This document shows positions 34,445 to 45,745 of a DNA stretch of 64,000 nt, one piece after another. Numbering within the stretch: the stretch's first letter is position 1; each line of letters opens with the position of its first letter. The stretch lies in the NCBI GenBank assembly GCA_024760905.1, contig CM045733.1:25972001-26036000 (forward strand), given 5' to 3'. Position numbers and translations under genes: made by a program. Source of the DNA: Plotosus lineatus (Eukaryota > Chordata > Actinopteri > Siluriformes > Plotosidae). Below the pieces are notes generated by a model that saw only the letters and a program-made list of their open reading frames with translations, did no database searches and was not told the origin of the DNA.

Positions 34445-35551
34445 CAGTGAGTCGTCTACTTACGACCTATGGGAGTTACGTCTGATCGACTTTACGACCG
34501 CAAAAGTCGTGAAGCATGATTCATGGCAGTGCAGTGCGAGTGTTGCGTACGACAGTTGTAGCATCTTAAAAGGCCAAGCAGGAGATGATGCAGCTTCACT
34601 TTCGGACTGCTCACAGCTCCGAGCAAATCTATTCATCTACTTTCAATGCTATGTCACTGTGGCGTGAAGCGGAAAGCCAATCCTTTCTGTGTGACAGGAA
34701 GTGCGTCCCAAGGTTTGGCAATCAGCTGGTCTGCGGGTTGAAGGTTTTCCATGTCTGTCCATTTGTGTTTGCTTGTCAGCTGTGCTTGGCTTCGTGCAAA
34801 TGAGCTGATCAAAAACGAGGGAAATTTATCTCTTTACTCAAAAACAACACGCACAATCTGTGGCTGTTGTTATCTTCTTCTTTTCCTTTCGGCTTTTCCC
34901 TTCAGAGGTCGCCACAGCGAATCATCTGCCTCCATCTCACCCTCTCCTTTGCATCTTCTTCTCTTACACCAACTACCTTCATGTCCTCCTTCACCACATC
35001 CATGAATCGTCTCTTTGGTCTTCCTCTAGGCCTTCTGCCTGGTAGTTCCAGCCTCAGCATCCTATTACCAATATACTCACTATCCCTCCTCTGTACATGT
35101 CCAAACCATCTCAATCTAGCCTCTCTGACTTTGTCTCCAAAACGTCTTACATGTGCTGTCCCTCTGATGTGCTCATTCCTGATCCTATCCATCCTCGGTA
35201 CTCCCAAAGAGAACCTCAACATTTTCATCTCAGCTACCTCCAGCTCTGCCTCCTGTCTTTTCCCCAGGGCCATTGTTTCTAAACCATCTGTGGCTTTTGT
35301 TATAATCCAATAAAATTAGAGTTTCAAGGTATCGGACCCGCCCATACACTGGAGTACAGAAAGGATTCGCTCTCCGCTGCACGCCACAGTGACGTGGAAT
35401 TGAAAATAGATGTATAGATTTTAAGGCGCAAGATTTATTCATCTGTTTTTGTTTGGCATGAGTGTATTTGGATGGAAAGTCGACAAATGACCAGATCGCT
35501 TTACAACTGGTCTGCCGGAACCAAAAGCGGTCGTAAGTCGACAACTGTCTG
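34445..35551 (+). mobile_element. Tigger-like element, family 5, split by an RTE fragment
   Basis: Left end 'cagtgagtcgtctacttacg' after TA (34443-34444); right end 'cgtaagtcgacaactgtctg' before TA (35552-35553); the ends are inverted repeats (GTCGxCTACTTACGACC). The RTE fragment at 34874-35286 accounts for about 400 bp. No transposase remnant is recognised. Confidence 0.75.
34874..35286 (-). pseudogene. RTE-type LINE 3' fragment (RT C-terminus and tail)
   Basis: The minus strand reads VALGKRQEAELEVAEMKMLR, 'FGDKVREARLRWFGHVQRRD' and 'GRRPRGRPKRRFMDVVKEDM', then RCGD-stop and the tail 'ggcgacctctgaagggaaaa'. This is the C-terminus after the RT domain of the family at 54500-55711. A 17-bp target duplication, tctgtggctKttgttat, flanks it at 34857-34873 and 35287-35303 with one mismatch. 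The protein frame of this fragment is still open. Confidence 0.85.
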
Positions 35552-35564
35552 TAATATATTGCTA

Positions 35565-35870
35565 ACTGGGTGGCACAACAGCATAATGTTTAACATGGCT
35601 GCTTCACACCAGGAAGGACCCGAGTTTGAACCTCGAGCTTTGTGAGGGTGTTTCTGTGTGGAAGCTGCATGTTCTCCTCACGCTTGCATGAATCCCACAG
35701 TCCAAAGACATTGTGTGTTAAGAGAACTGGCTGTTCCTAATCACCCCCAAATGTGAGTATAAGTGTGAATGGTTTTGTGGGTGTTAGCCCTGTAATGGAC
35801 ACAAGTCATCAGAGGTACAGCCTCATGCAGTGATCACGTGTGGACTCACAAAGGCTAATGAGAGAGTCTA
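35565..35870 (+). mobile_element. tRNA-derived SINE-like repeat (family C)
   Basis: 'gggtggcacaacagcataat', 'gctgcttcacaccaggaagg', 'tgtgtggaagctgcatgttc' + 'tcc', 'tcccacagtccaaagacat' and 'gtgtgaatggttttgtgggt' + 'gttagccctgtaatgg' give the standard order of this repeat. The L2-type tail is not clear. Confidence 0.6.
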
Positions 35871-35883
35871 TGCTCCAAGGTAG

Positions 35884-37975
35884 GGTTACTGGCAAGCTCT
35901 GGCTACAGTGGTACAGAGGCCGAATGGTCCATAACAACAGGTCCGGCACGCCATACTCCCTGAGCACACCCTCACAAGATAGCCCAAGGGAGACAGTCGA
36001 AAGTCTTCTCTAAATCCACAAAACACATGTGGACAGATTGGACAAAGGATCCTGCAGTACATAGAGCTGGTCAAAAATGCCATGGCCAGGATGAAAACCA
36101 CATTGATCCTCCTGAATCCAAGATTAAACCATTAGTTGGACCTTCCTCTCCAATGCTCCTGCATAAACTTTCCTGGGTATGCTGAGAAGTGATTCCACAA
36201 TAATTGGAACGCACCCTCCAGCCTTCCCTTTTTAAAAACCGGAACTAGCACGCCCGTTTTTGCCACTCCAGAGGTATGGACCCCAGTGACCATGTGACAT
36301 TGGAGAGACCGTGTCAACCAAGAGAGTTCTACGACATCAAGAGCCCTGAGATATTCACGGTGGATTTCAACCATCCCCGGAGCCCAACAACCGAGGAGTT
36401 TTTTGATAACCAGCAACCACAGCCCCAGAAATACACAGACCCCCACCCTAATCTGCAGGGTCTTCCTCCTCTACAGCATGTTGGTGGGATTGAGGAGGCT
36501 TCCACTGTAAAAAATAATTGCGGAGAATTGGTTCCCCATCCTGAGGTATCAAACGATGCTCCAGAACCTTTGAATCCAACTGATAATTGCCTTACAGGCC
36601 CCTACCAAACTCCTCCTACACCCAGGATTTTGCATCGGTGGCAGCCTGGGCTGCAGCATGTTTGGCCTGCTGGTACATGCCTGCTGCCTCGAGACTCCCA
36701 CAGGCTAAAATTACCCAATAGCCCTCCTTCAGCTGAATGGCCCCCTTCACTGCACATGTCCAACATTAGGTTCAGGAACTACCGCCTTGACAGGCACCAA
36801 TGACCTACCCACCACTGCCCTGGGCTGCTGGCTCAATAACGGAGGCACAAAACATGGTCCATTCAGATTACATTCTAACTGCCTCCTTTGGGATGTGGTT
36901 GTAGCTCTGCTAGAGGTGGGAGTTTATTTTCCTTCTGACAAGAGACTTCAGAAAATGTTCCCAGGAGACCCTAACCACACAATTGGGTCTGCAAGGTCTG
37001 GAGGGTAGCCTCTCGTGTCATCAGAGCCCGTTCAGCACCAGGTGGTGATCAGTTGACAGTTCATTTATTTACTTCACCAGAGTGTACAGAGTGTGCGGCT
37101 GCAAGTCCAGTGACACGACTACAAAGGCAATCATTGAATTGCAGCTTAGGGTGTCCAAGTTCACTTATATACACTGTTAGGTTGAAACAGTATTCATGAT
37201 CGACAAACCATGATATGCACAGAAGTCCAAGAATAAAGCACTATTTGGATTCAAGAGTTCAGAGAGGCCAGACCTACCAATCAGACCCTTCCATGTCACA
37301 CTGGCATTGTCCACATGGGCATTGAAGGGTGGAATGCACACTGTGGGTCTGGAATGAGATCCTTCCCCAAGTGGACGGGTTCTAGTATCTTGGGGTCTTG
37401 TTCACGCATGAGGTAAGGATGCAACGGGAGGTCGACAGGGGGTGCACCCTCTCCTGTAAAGTGGAGCCTGTACCGGTCCATCATGGTTAAGAGGGAGCTG
37501 AGCTGGAAGGCATAGCTCTCAATTTAGCAATCGGTTTATGTTCCATCCCTCAACTACGGTCAAGAGCTTTGGGTAGTGACCGAAAGAACAAGATTGTGAA
37601 CACAAGCTTCCTTTGCAGGCATTTCCCTAAGAGATAGGGTGAAAAGCTCAGTCATCCGGGAGGAGCTCGGAGTAGAACTGCTGGTACGCCATGTTGAGAG
37701 GAGCCAGTTGAGGTGGCTCGAGCATCTGGCTAGAATGCCTCCTGCATGCCTCCCTGGTGTAGTGTTTCTGGCATGTCCAACCGGGAAGAGATCTCGGGGT
37801 CGACCTAGAACACACTGGAGGAATTATGTCTTTTGGCAGGTCTGGGAACGCCTCTGTGTCCCCCGTAAGAGCTGGAGGAAGTGGCTAGGGAGAAGGATGT
37901 CTGAACCTCATTGTTTAGGCTGCTGCCCCCACGATCCAAACCTGTGTTAAGCGAATGATGATGATGATGATGATG
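35884..37975 (-). mobile_element. Rex3/RTE-like LINE with inverted 5' part (twin-primed), degraded
   Basis: 35884-37305 reads on the minus strand as endonuclease-linker, then early RT (RALDVVELSWLTRSLQ, VAKTGVLVPVFKKGR, SAYPGKFMQEHW). From about 37318 the plus strand continues with late RT (FTHEV region) and the C-terminus (37639-37950), ending in '(atg)n' at 37957-37980. The middle of the RT, with the catalytic aspartates, is missing. An inverted 5' part before a sense 3' part is the signature of twin priming. Many stops and indels. Confidence 0.75.
37639..37950 (+). pseudogene. Rex3/RTE-like LINE, C-terminal fragment
   Basis: An open stretch reads SSVIREELGVELLVRHVERS, 'QLRWLEHLARMPPACLPGV' and 'CPTGKRSRGRPRTHWRNYVF', the conserved end of fish Rex3/RTE-like reverse transcriptases. 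It ends just before 'gatccaaacctgtgttaagc' and an (ATG)n tail. Confidence 0.8.
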
Positions 37976-37981
37976 ATGATT

Positions 37982-39444
<1,463 letters not shown>

Positions 39445-39928
39445 CAGGGATCCCTCGCTACTTTGCACTTCAATTCATCATGTTTTTTTTTTTTTTTTAA
39501 TATTCATCGAATTAAAAAAATAAGAAATTAAATAAGAATGGGGGGAAGTTAAGGAAAATGCCACAAAAACAAGGCCAATTATGCAAAAAAAAAAAAATAA
39601 AAAAAAAAAAAAAACCTAAACCAAAACAAAACAAAAAACAACCCAAAACCACCTTTCAAAACTAGTTACATTGTTGTGAGGTGCACATCTGAGTGCGTGT
39701 GCGCACACACATCTGTCTGTATGTGTATTTATATTTTATTTAAATCTTGTGCATAATTTTTGAATGTTTAATTGTTATTATAAGCATTTATAGCATTGAA
39801 TATGTATTTATTGATATTATATACACATATATATGTACGTATACGTCATTTTTGATCCTACTTTGTGGATTTCGGTGATCACATGGGGGTCTCGGTCCAA
39901 ATTAACCGCAGATAGTGAGGGATTCCTG
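39445..39928 (+). mobile_element. Tigger-like MITE, family 1 copy F
   Basis: 'cagggatccctcgctacttt' to 'agtgagggattcctg' before TA (39929-39930). The left flank is not TA, so one end is slightly altered. Same orientation as A, C and D. A long A-rich run occupies 39586-39615. Confidence 0.8.
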
Positions 39929-39930
39929 TA

Positions 39931-41094
39931 TATACCCAACGGACCTTCCTGAGGGGAACCCACTCACCGAATTTGGTAATCCTGTCATTTCCTTTAATGA
40001 TTATTACACTATCAAGTCAAAAATAAAAATCTAGTTTTTAGGCTGCCTTTTTTGTAATTTTGTGTATTACATACTGAAAGAAGAATTCACCTCACTGCAT
40101 ATCACTAAATAGTGCTCCATAGATTCTTTTTGTCCGGTCCTCCCCCCCAGGCTGGTAACACGTCTCTCATTAGTTTACAGGGGGGGGGGGGTCTCTATTC
40201 AGATATGAATGAAATAATTTTATGAAGCTCAAAAATGCCCAGCAGCTGCTTCAGCTCAATCTGCCCAAAGGTTGAAATTCTTCAAACTAGACCATAAAAA
40301 GGTTAAACTCTCAAACTTGTTTCCTCATCAACTTGAACCTGGTCTATTAACATGGCACACCACTTAAACAAGCATGCAGAACGGATTCAAATGAATGTGC
40401 TCATCATAAGGTGTCAAGCCTGAGAGACTCTTGCTCCGTCCTCGTTGCAGAGATCCCACTTCATTTCTCATGATGCTTCAAATGTTAATGTGTGCTCCTC
40501 AGCAACGTTAACAAACTGCAGCCTCATATGAATAAAGAAAAAACCATGCTGTGCCTTCATTTCCATAAATTTACTTTTAGCAATCTACATCCTGATGAAC
40601 TCCGGCGTATTCATGCAAAACACAGATACGGAGAGAGAAAAAACAACATGCAAATTCGAGGAAGTTTGCTCGTAGAAGCCGCGCACGGTTCTTGTGTGTT
40701 CTCATCAACTACCTATTATAACACCCTCTTGATTATGTTAAAAACATGCAACTTAGGTGAATATTTGGATTACAAAAATGAAAAAGAGGGCTAACAGTTT
40801 GTGGAAGAAACACTGCTTGGTTGTCCAAATATTTGCTACCGATTATTTACATCTGCAGCACACTGTCTCCATGTCACTTCCCATTGGTTTACTCCTGTTT
40901 TGTATTTTTTAAGTGTCAGGGTATACATGTGTAAGCTCTATGTAATGATATCAGATACACCATGAAACACACCACAAGCCTCATGTTTGAAATTGAAAAT
41001 ATTAATTAATGAAAGTAATGAATTCAGGAAAAAACATACAAACATGGTATAGTACAAAAAGATGATGTGTACCAAAGAAAATCTATAAATCCAG
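39931..41094. other. Unique intronic DNA
   Basis: About 1.16 kb. G run at 40181-40190. The stretch 40480-40700 ('atgaactccggcgtattcat', 'gaagccgcgcacggttct') has more CpG than its surroundings and no repeat character. No splice-bounded exon was recognised. Confidence 0.4.
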
Positions 41095-41395
41095 AGACTT
41101 AAGAGCCATCACCATGTGAAATGTGAAGCCTGAGGAAAGGGAAAGGGAGGAAAGTAAGGGAGAAGACCTCAGGTAAGGGTGAGAAGAGAAGAGGAGATCA
41201 GAAGCGAAAAGGAGGAAGGAAAAGAGGAAGGAAGGAATGAAAGTGAGAAAAGAGGAGAGGAGACAAGAGATGAAAAGAAGCTAGGGTGAGGTAGGAAAGA
41301 AAAAGGAGGGAAGGAAAGGGAGAGGAAAATCGGAGAAAAGAAGGGGAAAAAAGGAGGAAGGAGAGGAAAAAAACAACAAAGAAAAATAACAGTTC
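41095..41395 (+). repeat. Purine-rich (GGAA/GAGG) tract
   Basis: About 260-300 bases that are almost all A or G on the plus strand ('gggaaagggaggaaagtaag', 'ggaaggaaaagaggaagg'), with few interruptions. Such tracts can form triplex DNA. Long minus-strand frames through it (FLPSFPSSF type) are compositional artefacts. Confidence 0.85.
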
Positions 41396-41454
41396 TTGGT
41401 GCATATATTTCGAGAAGACATGAGTACACACTGATAGATAATTGTCATGCATTT

Positions 41455-41725
41455 ATTTTCTGAACTGCTTCATCCTAATTAGGGTCGCGCGGAGGGTGTT
41501 GCCCATCTCAGTCAACTCTGGACGAGGGCAGAGTACACCCTGGATAGCTCGTTAGACTGTTGTAGGGCAGGAACATGCTGCTCCACAGTGAGACATGAGT
41601 GGCTAATGATAACCCAGTTCACTGCACTGAGGGGACAGCAGTGACAACCCAGTGACAGAGAGGCTTGAACCCTCAACCTTGGGAACAGTAATTTAAACAC
41701 CATACCACTGGTCCACCACCACCCC
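41455..41725 (-). mobile_element. tRNA-derived SINE (family A) with L2-type tail, core shortened
   Basis: Minus strand: 'gtggaccagtggtatggtgt', B-box-like 'gggttcaagcctctctgt', 'gtgaactgggttatcatta', a shortened core, then 'ctatccagggtgtactctgc' and 'gttgactgagatgggcaac' ending 'taattaggatgaagcagttc'. Same head as the copies at 41761 and 63541; same tail as 63541 and 1-110. Confidence 0.75.
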
Positions 41726-41760
41726 AATGATTTTAAGAAACTTAAGTAAAGTTCAGAAAA

Positions 41761-42104
41761 AGGGCAGCAGTGGCCTGGTGGTAAAAGGTGCTGGATTGCT
41801 GATCCTAAGGTTGGGGGTTCGAGTCCCACTCTCCACAAGGTTATCACTGTCCCCACAGTCCAGCTAACTGGGTTATCAAAGGCCGGCCATGTCTCTCACT
41901 GTCTATGGTGAGAGGTTCATGTAAAAGAACCATTGCTGACTTTCGAAGAAGTAGGCGGCATAGCCGTCAGCGTGTTTCTGCCCCTTGCTAAAGGGTCGTG
42001 TCAGGAAGGGCATCCGATATAAAAACCTATGCCAAATCAAGCATGCAATGATTCACTGTGGCGACCCCTGAGAAAAAAAAGGGAACAGCCTAAAGGAAAA
42101 GAAT
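41761..42104 (+). mobile_element. tRNA-derived SINE (family A) with RTE-type tail
   Basis: 'ggcagcagtggcctggtggt', B box 'gggttcgagtcccactctcc', core 'ctaactgggttatcaaaggc', 'gtctctcactgtctatggtg' and 'agccgtcagcgtgtttctgc', then 'aggaagggcatccgatataa' and the tail 'actgtggcgacccctgaga' + 'aggaaaagaataag'. Flanked by a 12-bp near-duplication, aagttcagaaaa / aagtctagaaaa, at 41749-41760 and 42105-42116. Confidence 0.85.
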
Positions 42105-42273
42105 AAGTCTAGAAAACTTGTGTATTTTCATTAAAAAATAAAGTATGACACACTTGGTTGAGAGTTTGAACGGAAGGACTCGTAAAGTTAGTTTGCGCTG
42201 GTTTATTTTCGGGGGGGGGGGGGTTATATTGGACACTCTTGTGTCTTGTTTGTCTGTATGTTTGTGTAACAAA

Positions 42274-42555
42274 CAGTGGTAACTCACCTTACGAAATTAA
42301 TCCGTTCCAGAGTCTTTTTCGTAACCTGCATTTTTCGTAACTTGAACCACATTTTACATGTAAAACGCGTGATTCGTTCCAAGGCCCCCAATACTACCCC
42401 CTAAACCCTTTAAAAATTATAAAAGCATACCTTTAAGACCTCCTTCTGCTTTAATATCATACCGATGGTAGACGAGTTTGGCCATATTCCCTTGCGAAAT
42501 CACTCGAGTCCAGTTCTTCTTCTCACTCACACCGGAAATCACGCGTGCGTGCGTG

Positions 42556-42596
<41 letters not shown>

Positions 42597-43093
42597 CTTC
42601 TCAGCATGAGTTACAATCTTACAAATGTTTATGGAAGGTTAAAAGCCTGAGTCAGGAAATAAAAAATGAAAAAACAGTAACTTTACACGCAAAGCATTAT
42701 GGGAGCGAGGAAGGAACAACGTCATCCCTCCTAGCCAATGGGAGGCCAGCGGGGCGGGACGTTGGGAGATAGCCAATAAGAGAGAGCTGCGTCATCCCTC
42801 CTAGCCAATGCGAGGCCAGCAGGGCGGGATGTTGGGAGATAGGCAATGGGAGGTAGCTGCGTCATCCCTCCAAGCCAGCGGGGCGGGATGTTTGAACATT
42901 ACTGACGGGAGAGCAGCTCGTGCCTTTTTTGAATGGTGAGTTTTAATGTTTGAATGGCGCGTTTGAATTTTTAAGATGGCGCTTTTGTAACGTGAACTTG
43001 TTTCGTATCCAGAGACAAAAAATTTCAGAAAATGCGTTTCGCAGCCTGCATTTTTTTTGTTTGGTGAGACTTTCATAAAGTGAGGTACCACTG
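42274..43093 (-). mobile_element. Tigger-like element, family 3 copy 4
   Basis: Left end 'cagtggtaactcaccttacg'; right end 'ataaagtgaggtaccactg' before TA (43094-43095). The minus strand at 42433-42540 keeps scraps of the transposase HTH ('tttggccatattcccttgcg'), broken at 42541 by a GT/GC microsatellite (42541-42596). The promoter-like module is amplified to three units (42721-42890). Confidence 0.8.
42721..42890 (-). promoter_or_regulatory. Triplicated CCAAT-GC box module (70-bp period)
   Basis: Units start with 'gtcatccctcctagccaatg' at 42721, 42791 and (as 'gtcatccctccaagccagcg') at 42861. Each holds 'ggccagcggggcggga' or a one-base variant; units 1 and 2 also keep CCAAT boxes. The related elements have one unit. 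Promoter function is inferred from motif content and position only. Confidence 0.55.
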
Positions 43094-43095
43094 TA

Positions 43096-44395
43096 TAGCT
43101 AACACCAAGTTTGCATTAGTGTCCGAGTCGTAGCGAGCAGCGGCATACAGTGGAAAAAAGCGGTAATGACCACCTCGATTTATACCTAAACAAAATTCAG
43201 TTGAGGACTTTGGCAGAGTAAGCACACTGCAGATAACAATGTAGTAGAACCTTATGAACCTTTACTGCCTGCTGTCAGGAACATTTATGTCTTACTGTGA
43301 GCAGAATGCTAAAGCATAAATGTAAAATGTTTTAATGACTCAGCAGATAATTGCATTCTAGGAAGCCTGGGTTCACCGTTAGAGAAGGCCTCTTAACCAG
43401 ATTTTTCTTTTTTTTTTTTCCCGAAAAGAGAAGTGTTTTTGTCATCCGCGGTCCTCACCGTGCTGAAGGTGACTCTCTGTTTGATTCAGTGTCCTTATTT
43501 ATCCAGTGCTGTGCCATCCCAGATGTGCTGATTTTAATTGGAGCTGTGTTTTCATTTCCACGCCTGCCCCAGAGTTAAAGGTGCTGAATGATGACAGCGG
43601 CTGCTGAAGAGCAATGAACCTGCAGCTTATCAGGAGCGGGGAGTGTGGACATCGATCGTGCTCGTTTCGCCAGCTAACATGGGTCTGGCTGTGCTGTCCG
43701 AGTGTAATGCATGCTGGGATCAGAATCACATGGCAAAGACAAACTCTTTCGCAGAGGCTTGGTAAGTTAGGACTGTGTGCCAGGATGATGAATATGGAGG
43801 CAGGAGAAGTAAAATTGGGATTATGATGGGTAATATGCTAAACCTTTCTGTACGCAGTCAATCCATTATACTTTTTAGTGAAGAATAAACAAGGATGAAA
43901 TGCCATGCATTTATTCATGCGTCATAAAAAGTTTAACACATTTAATGTTTGGACCTCAAACACCATCTAATGCTCTCTCCATACATCTTTTGTTTTAATT
44001 ATCTTGCTATTGGTCCATGACGGTCACATTGAGCTGAGACTCCCCATCTCCCATTTGCTGTGTTCCAGAGACTTCACTCATAAATGAGAGGCCAAACTAA
44101 AACTTAAACTGCTTCACACATGCATAGCAACCCAGAGAGCCGAGAAAAATCAATAATCCATCAGTAGGCTTAAGACTGTAAAAAATATTAACAATCGTTC
44201 CCCACATACAAAAACACACAAGAGAAAACCCAAATAAATATATTCACGCCAGACAGAAGATCACTTTATCCAAAGCAACTTGCACTTTTTATCTCATCTA
44301 TAGCGTAGTTCAATCGGCATGGAGCATATCTTTGGTGACTGTCCCATGTTCATCCATATTTTTATGACTACTTTACATCAACTCAAGTTATGGTC
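43096..44395. other. Unique intronic DNA
   Basis: About 1.3 kb. 43480-43640 ('gatgtgctgattttaattgg', 'gctgaatgatgacagcggct') is non-repetitive and balanced in composition. No exon with splice sites was recognised. Confidence 0.4.
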
Positions 44396-45097
44396 ATGTT
44401 TCCAAGACGGCGCTCCCTAGAGGGCGACGTCGTGGAGTTCTCAGAGTCAAGTTGTTTCTTTTGATTTGTTGTTTTGTTTGTTAATTTTTTGCACTATGCT
44501 CGTCTATGACCAGGTGACCCTACTACAGCTATGAGAGCGCAATCCTTTTAGAACTGAGCATGCTCAACTCCTATCCTGAGCTAACATGCTACGGCAGCTC
44601 AATGCTAGCCACACCGTGGATAACAATAAGCCCAGGCAAAGACGCGGCAGGTGGGGAGGAGCCGAACAACGACTCCGGCGCTTGGTTAGCAGTGGAACGT
44701 TGGCCCTCCAGGTCATACTACTTGCAAATGTTCAGTCTCCTCGAAACAAGACGGACGAGCTTCATGCAGATTGCAACGCAGAGGGATCTACAGGACTGCT
44801 CCGTACTGTGTTTCTGTGAAACAAGGAGAGTACACCCGACGAGGCGATTACACCAGCGGCTATACGGCCTTCAGGGAGGACCGGAATGCAGTGGATACTG
44901 GCAAGGCCCACGGCGGAAGAACGGCGGATCTCGTTAAATAAACCTGGTGTACTGACTACAGATTATCTCAAAATCTTGCTCTGAAAATGTGGAATATCTA
45001 ACTTTAAAGCTGTGGCCATTTTGTTTACCCAGAGAATTGTTCATATTTTTTCCCAAACAAAATAATGGCCATAGTGCAATATAATTATAATATAATT

Positions 45098-45394
45098 CCT
45101 CTTCTTCTTTTCCTTTCAGCTGTTCCCCTCAGGGGTCCTCACAGTGAATCATCTGCCTCCATCTCACCCTATCCTCTCCGTCATCTTCTCTTACACCAAC
45201 TACCTTCATGTCCTCCTTCACCACATCCATAAATCATCTCTTTGGTCTTCCTCTAGGCTTTCTGCCTGGTAGTTCCAACCTCAGCATCCTACTACCAATA
45301 TACTCACTATCCCTCCTCTGTACATGTCTAAACCATCTCAATCTAGCCTCTCTGACTTCGTCTCCAAAAATCTCTTACATGTGCTGTCTCTCAC
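45098..45394 (-). mobile_element. RTE-type LINE 3' fragment
   Basis: The reverse complement ends 'gaacagctgaaaggaaaaga' and encodes the LRLA-to-MDVVKEDMKVVG region in broken frames. It is flanked by a perfect 15-bp target duplication, aattataatataatt, at 45083-45097 and 45395-45409. It inserted into the L2-like element and so is younger. Confidence 0.85.
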
Positions 45395-45504
45395 AATTAT
45401 AATATAATTATAATGGAATATAATACAATTTAGTGCAATTTAATTTATTGTTGTATCTACTGATTACTTATTTATTTATTGTATTATTATTTTATTTTTA
45501 TTAC

Positions 45505-45506
<2 letters not shown>

Positions 45507-45550
<44 letters not shown>
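45507..45550 (+). repeat. (ATT)n microsatellite
   Basis: About 14 ATT units within the 3' part of the L2-like element. Confidence 0.9.
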
Positions 45551-45551
<1 letters not shown>

Positions 45552-45745
45552 TATTGTTTACTGGGCCTGTGTAAGGTCCTTTTTATATATAGAATTTTTA
45601 TGTATTTATTTTATAGAAGTATGTGTTTTTGTTGATTTGAGCCTTCCTCTCTTTTTTTTAACTTGACTCTTTGAACAACCGCACAAGAATTCCTGTGTGT
45701 GTAAAAGCACCAATGGCAACTAAAAATCTTGAATCTTGAATTTAA

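Larger units (their letters stand above)
44401..45745 (+). mobile_element. L2/CR1-like LINE, internally deleted, split by an RTE fragment
   Basis: 44401-45082 holds the 5' end and the start of an endonuclease-type ORF: DCSVLCFCET in one frame, GYTAFREDRNAVDTGKAHGG in another, then ENVEYLTLKLWPFCLPRE. These are conserved phrases of the APE endonuclease in fish L2/CR1-like LINEs. After the RTE insertion, 45410-45745 resembles a 3' UTR ending 'aaaaatcttgaatcttgaat'. The RT domain is missing. Frameshifts throughout. Confidence 0.65.

Noticed and set aside
36276..36803. 175-codon plus-strand frame rich in proline
   Set aside because: It is the antisense of the LINE endonuclease-RT remnant at 35884-37305.
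41169..41452. Two overlapping minus-strand frames rich in F, L, S and P that look like membrane segments
   Set aside because: They translate the purine-rich tract; composition alone explains the hydrophobicity.
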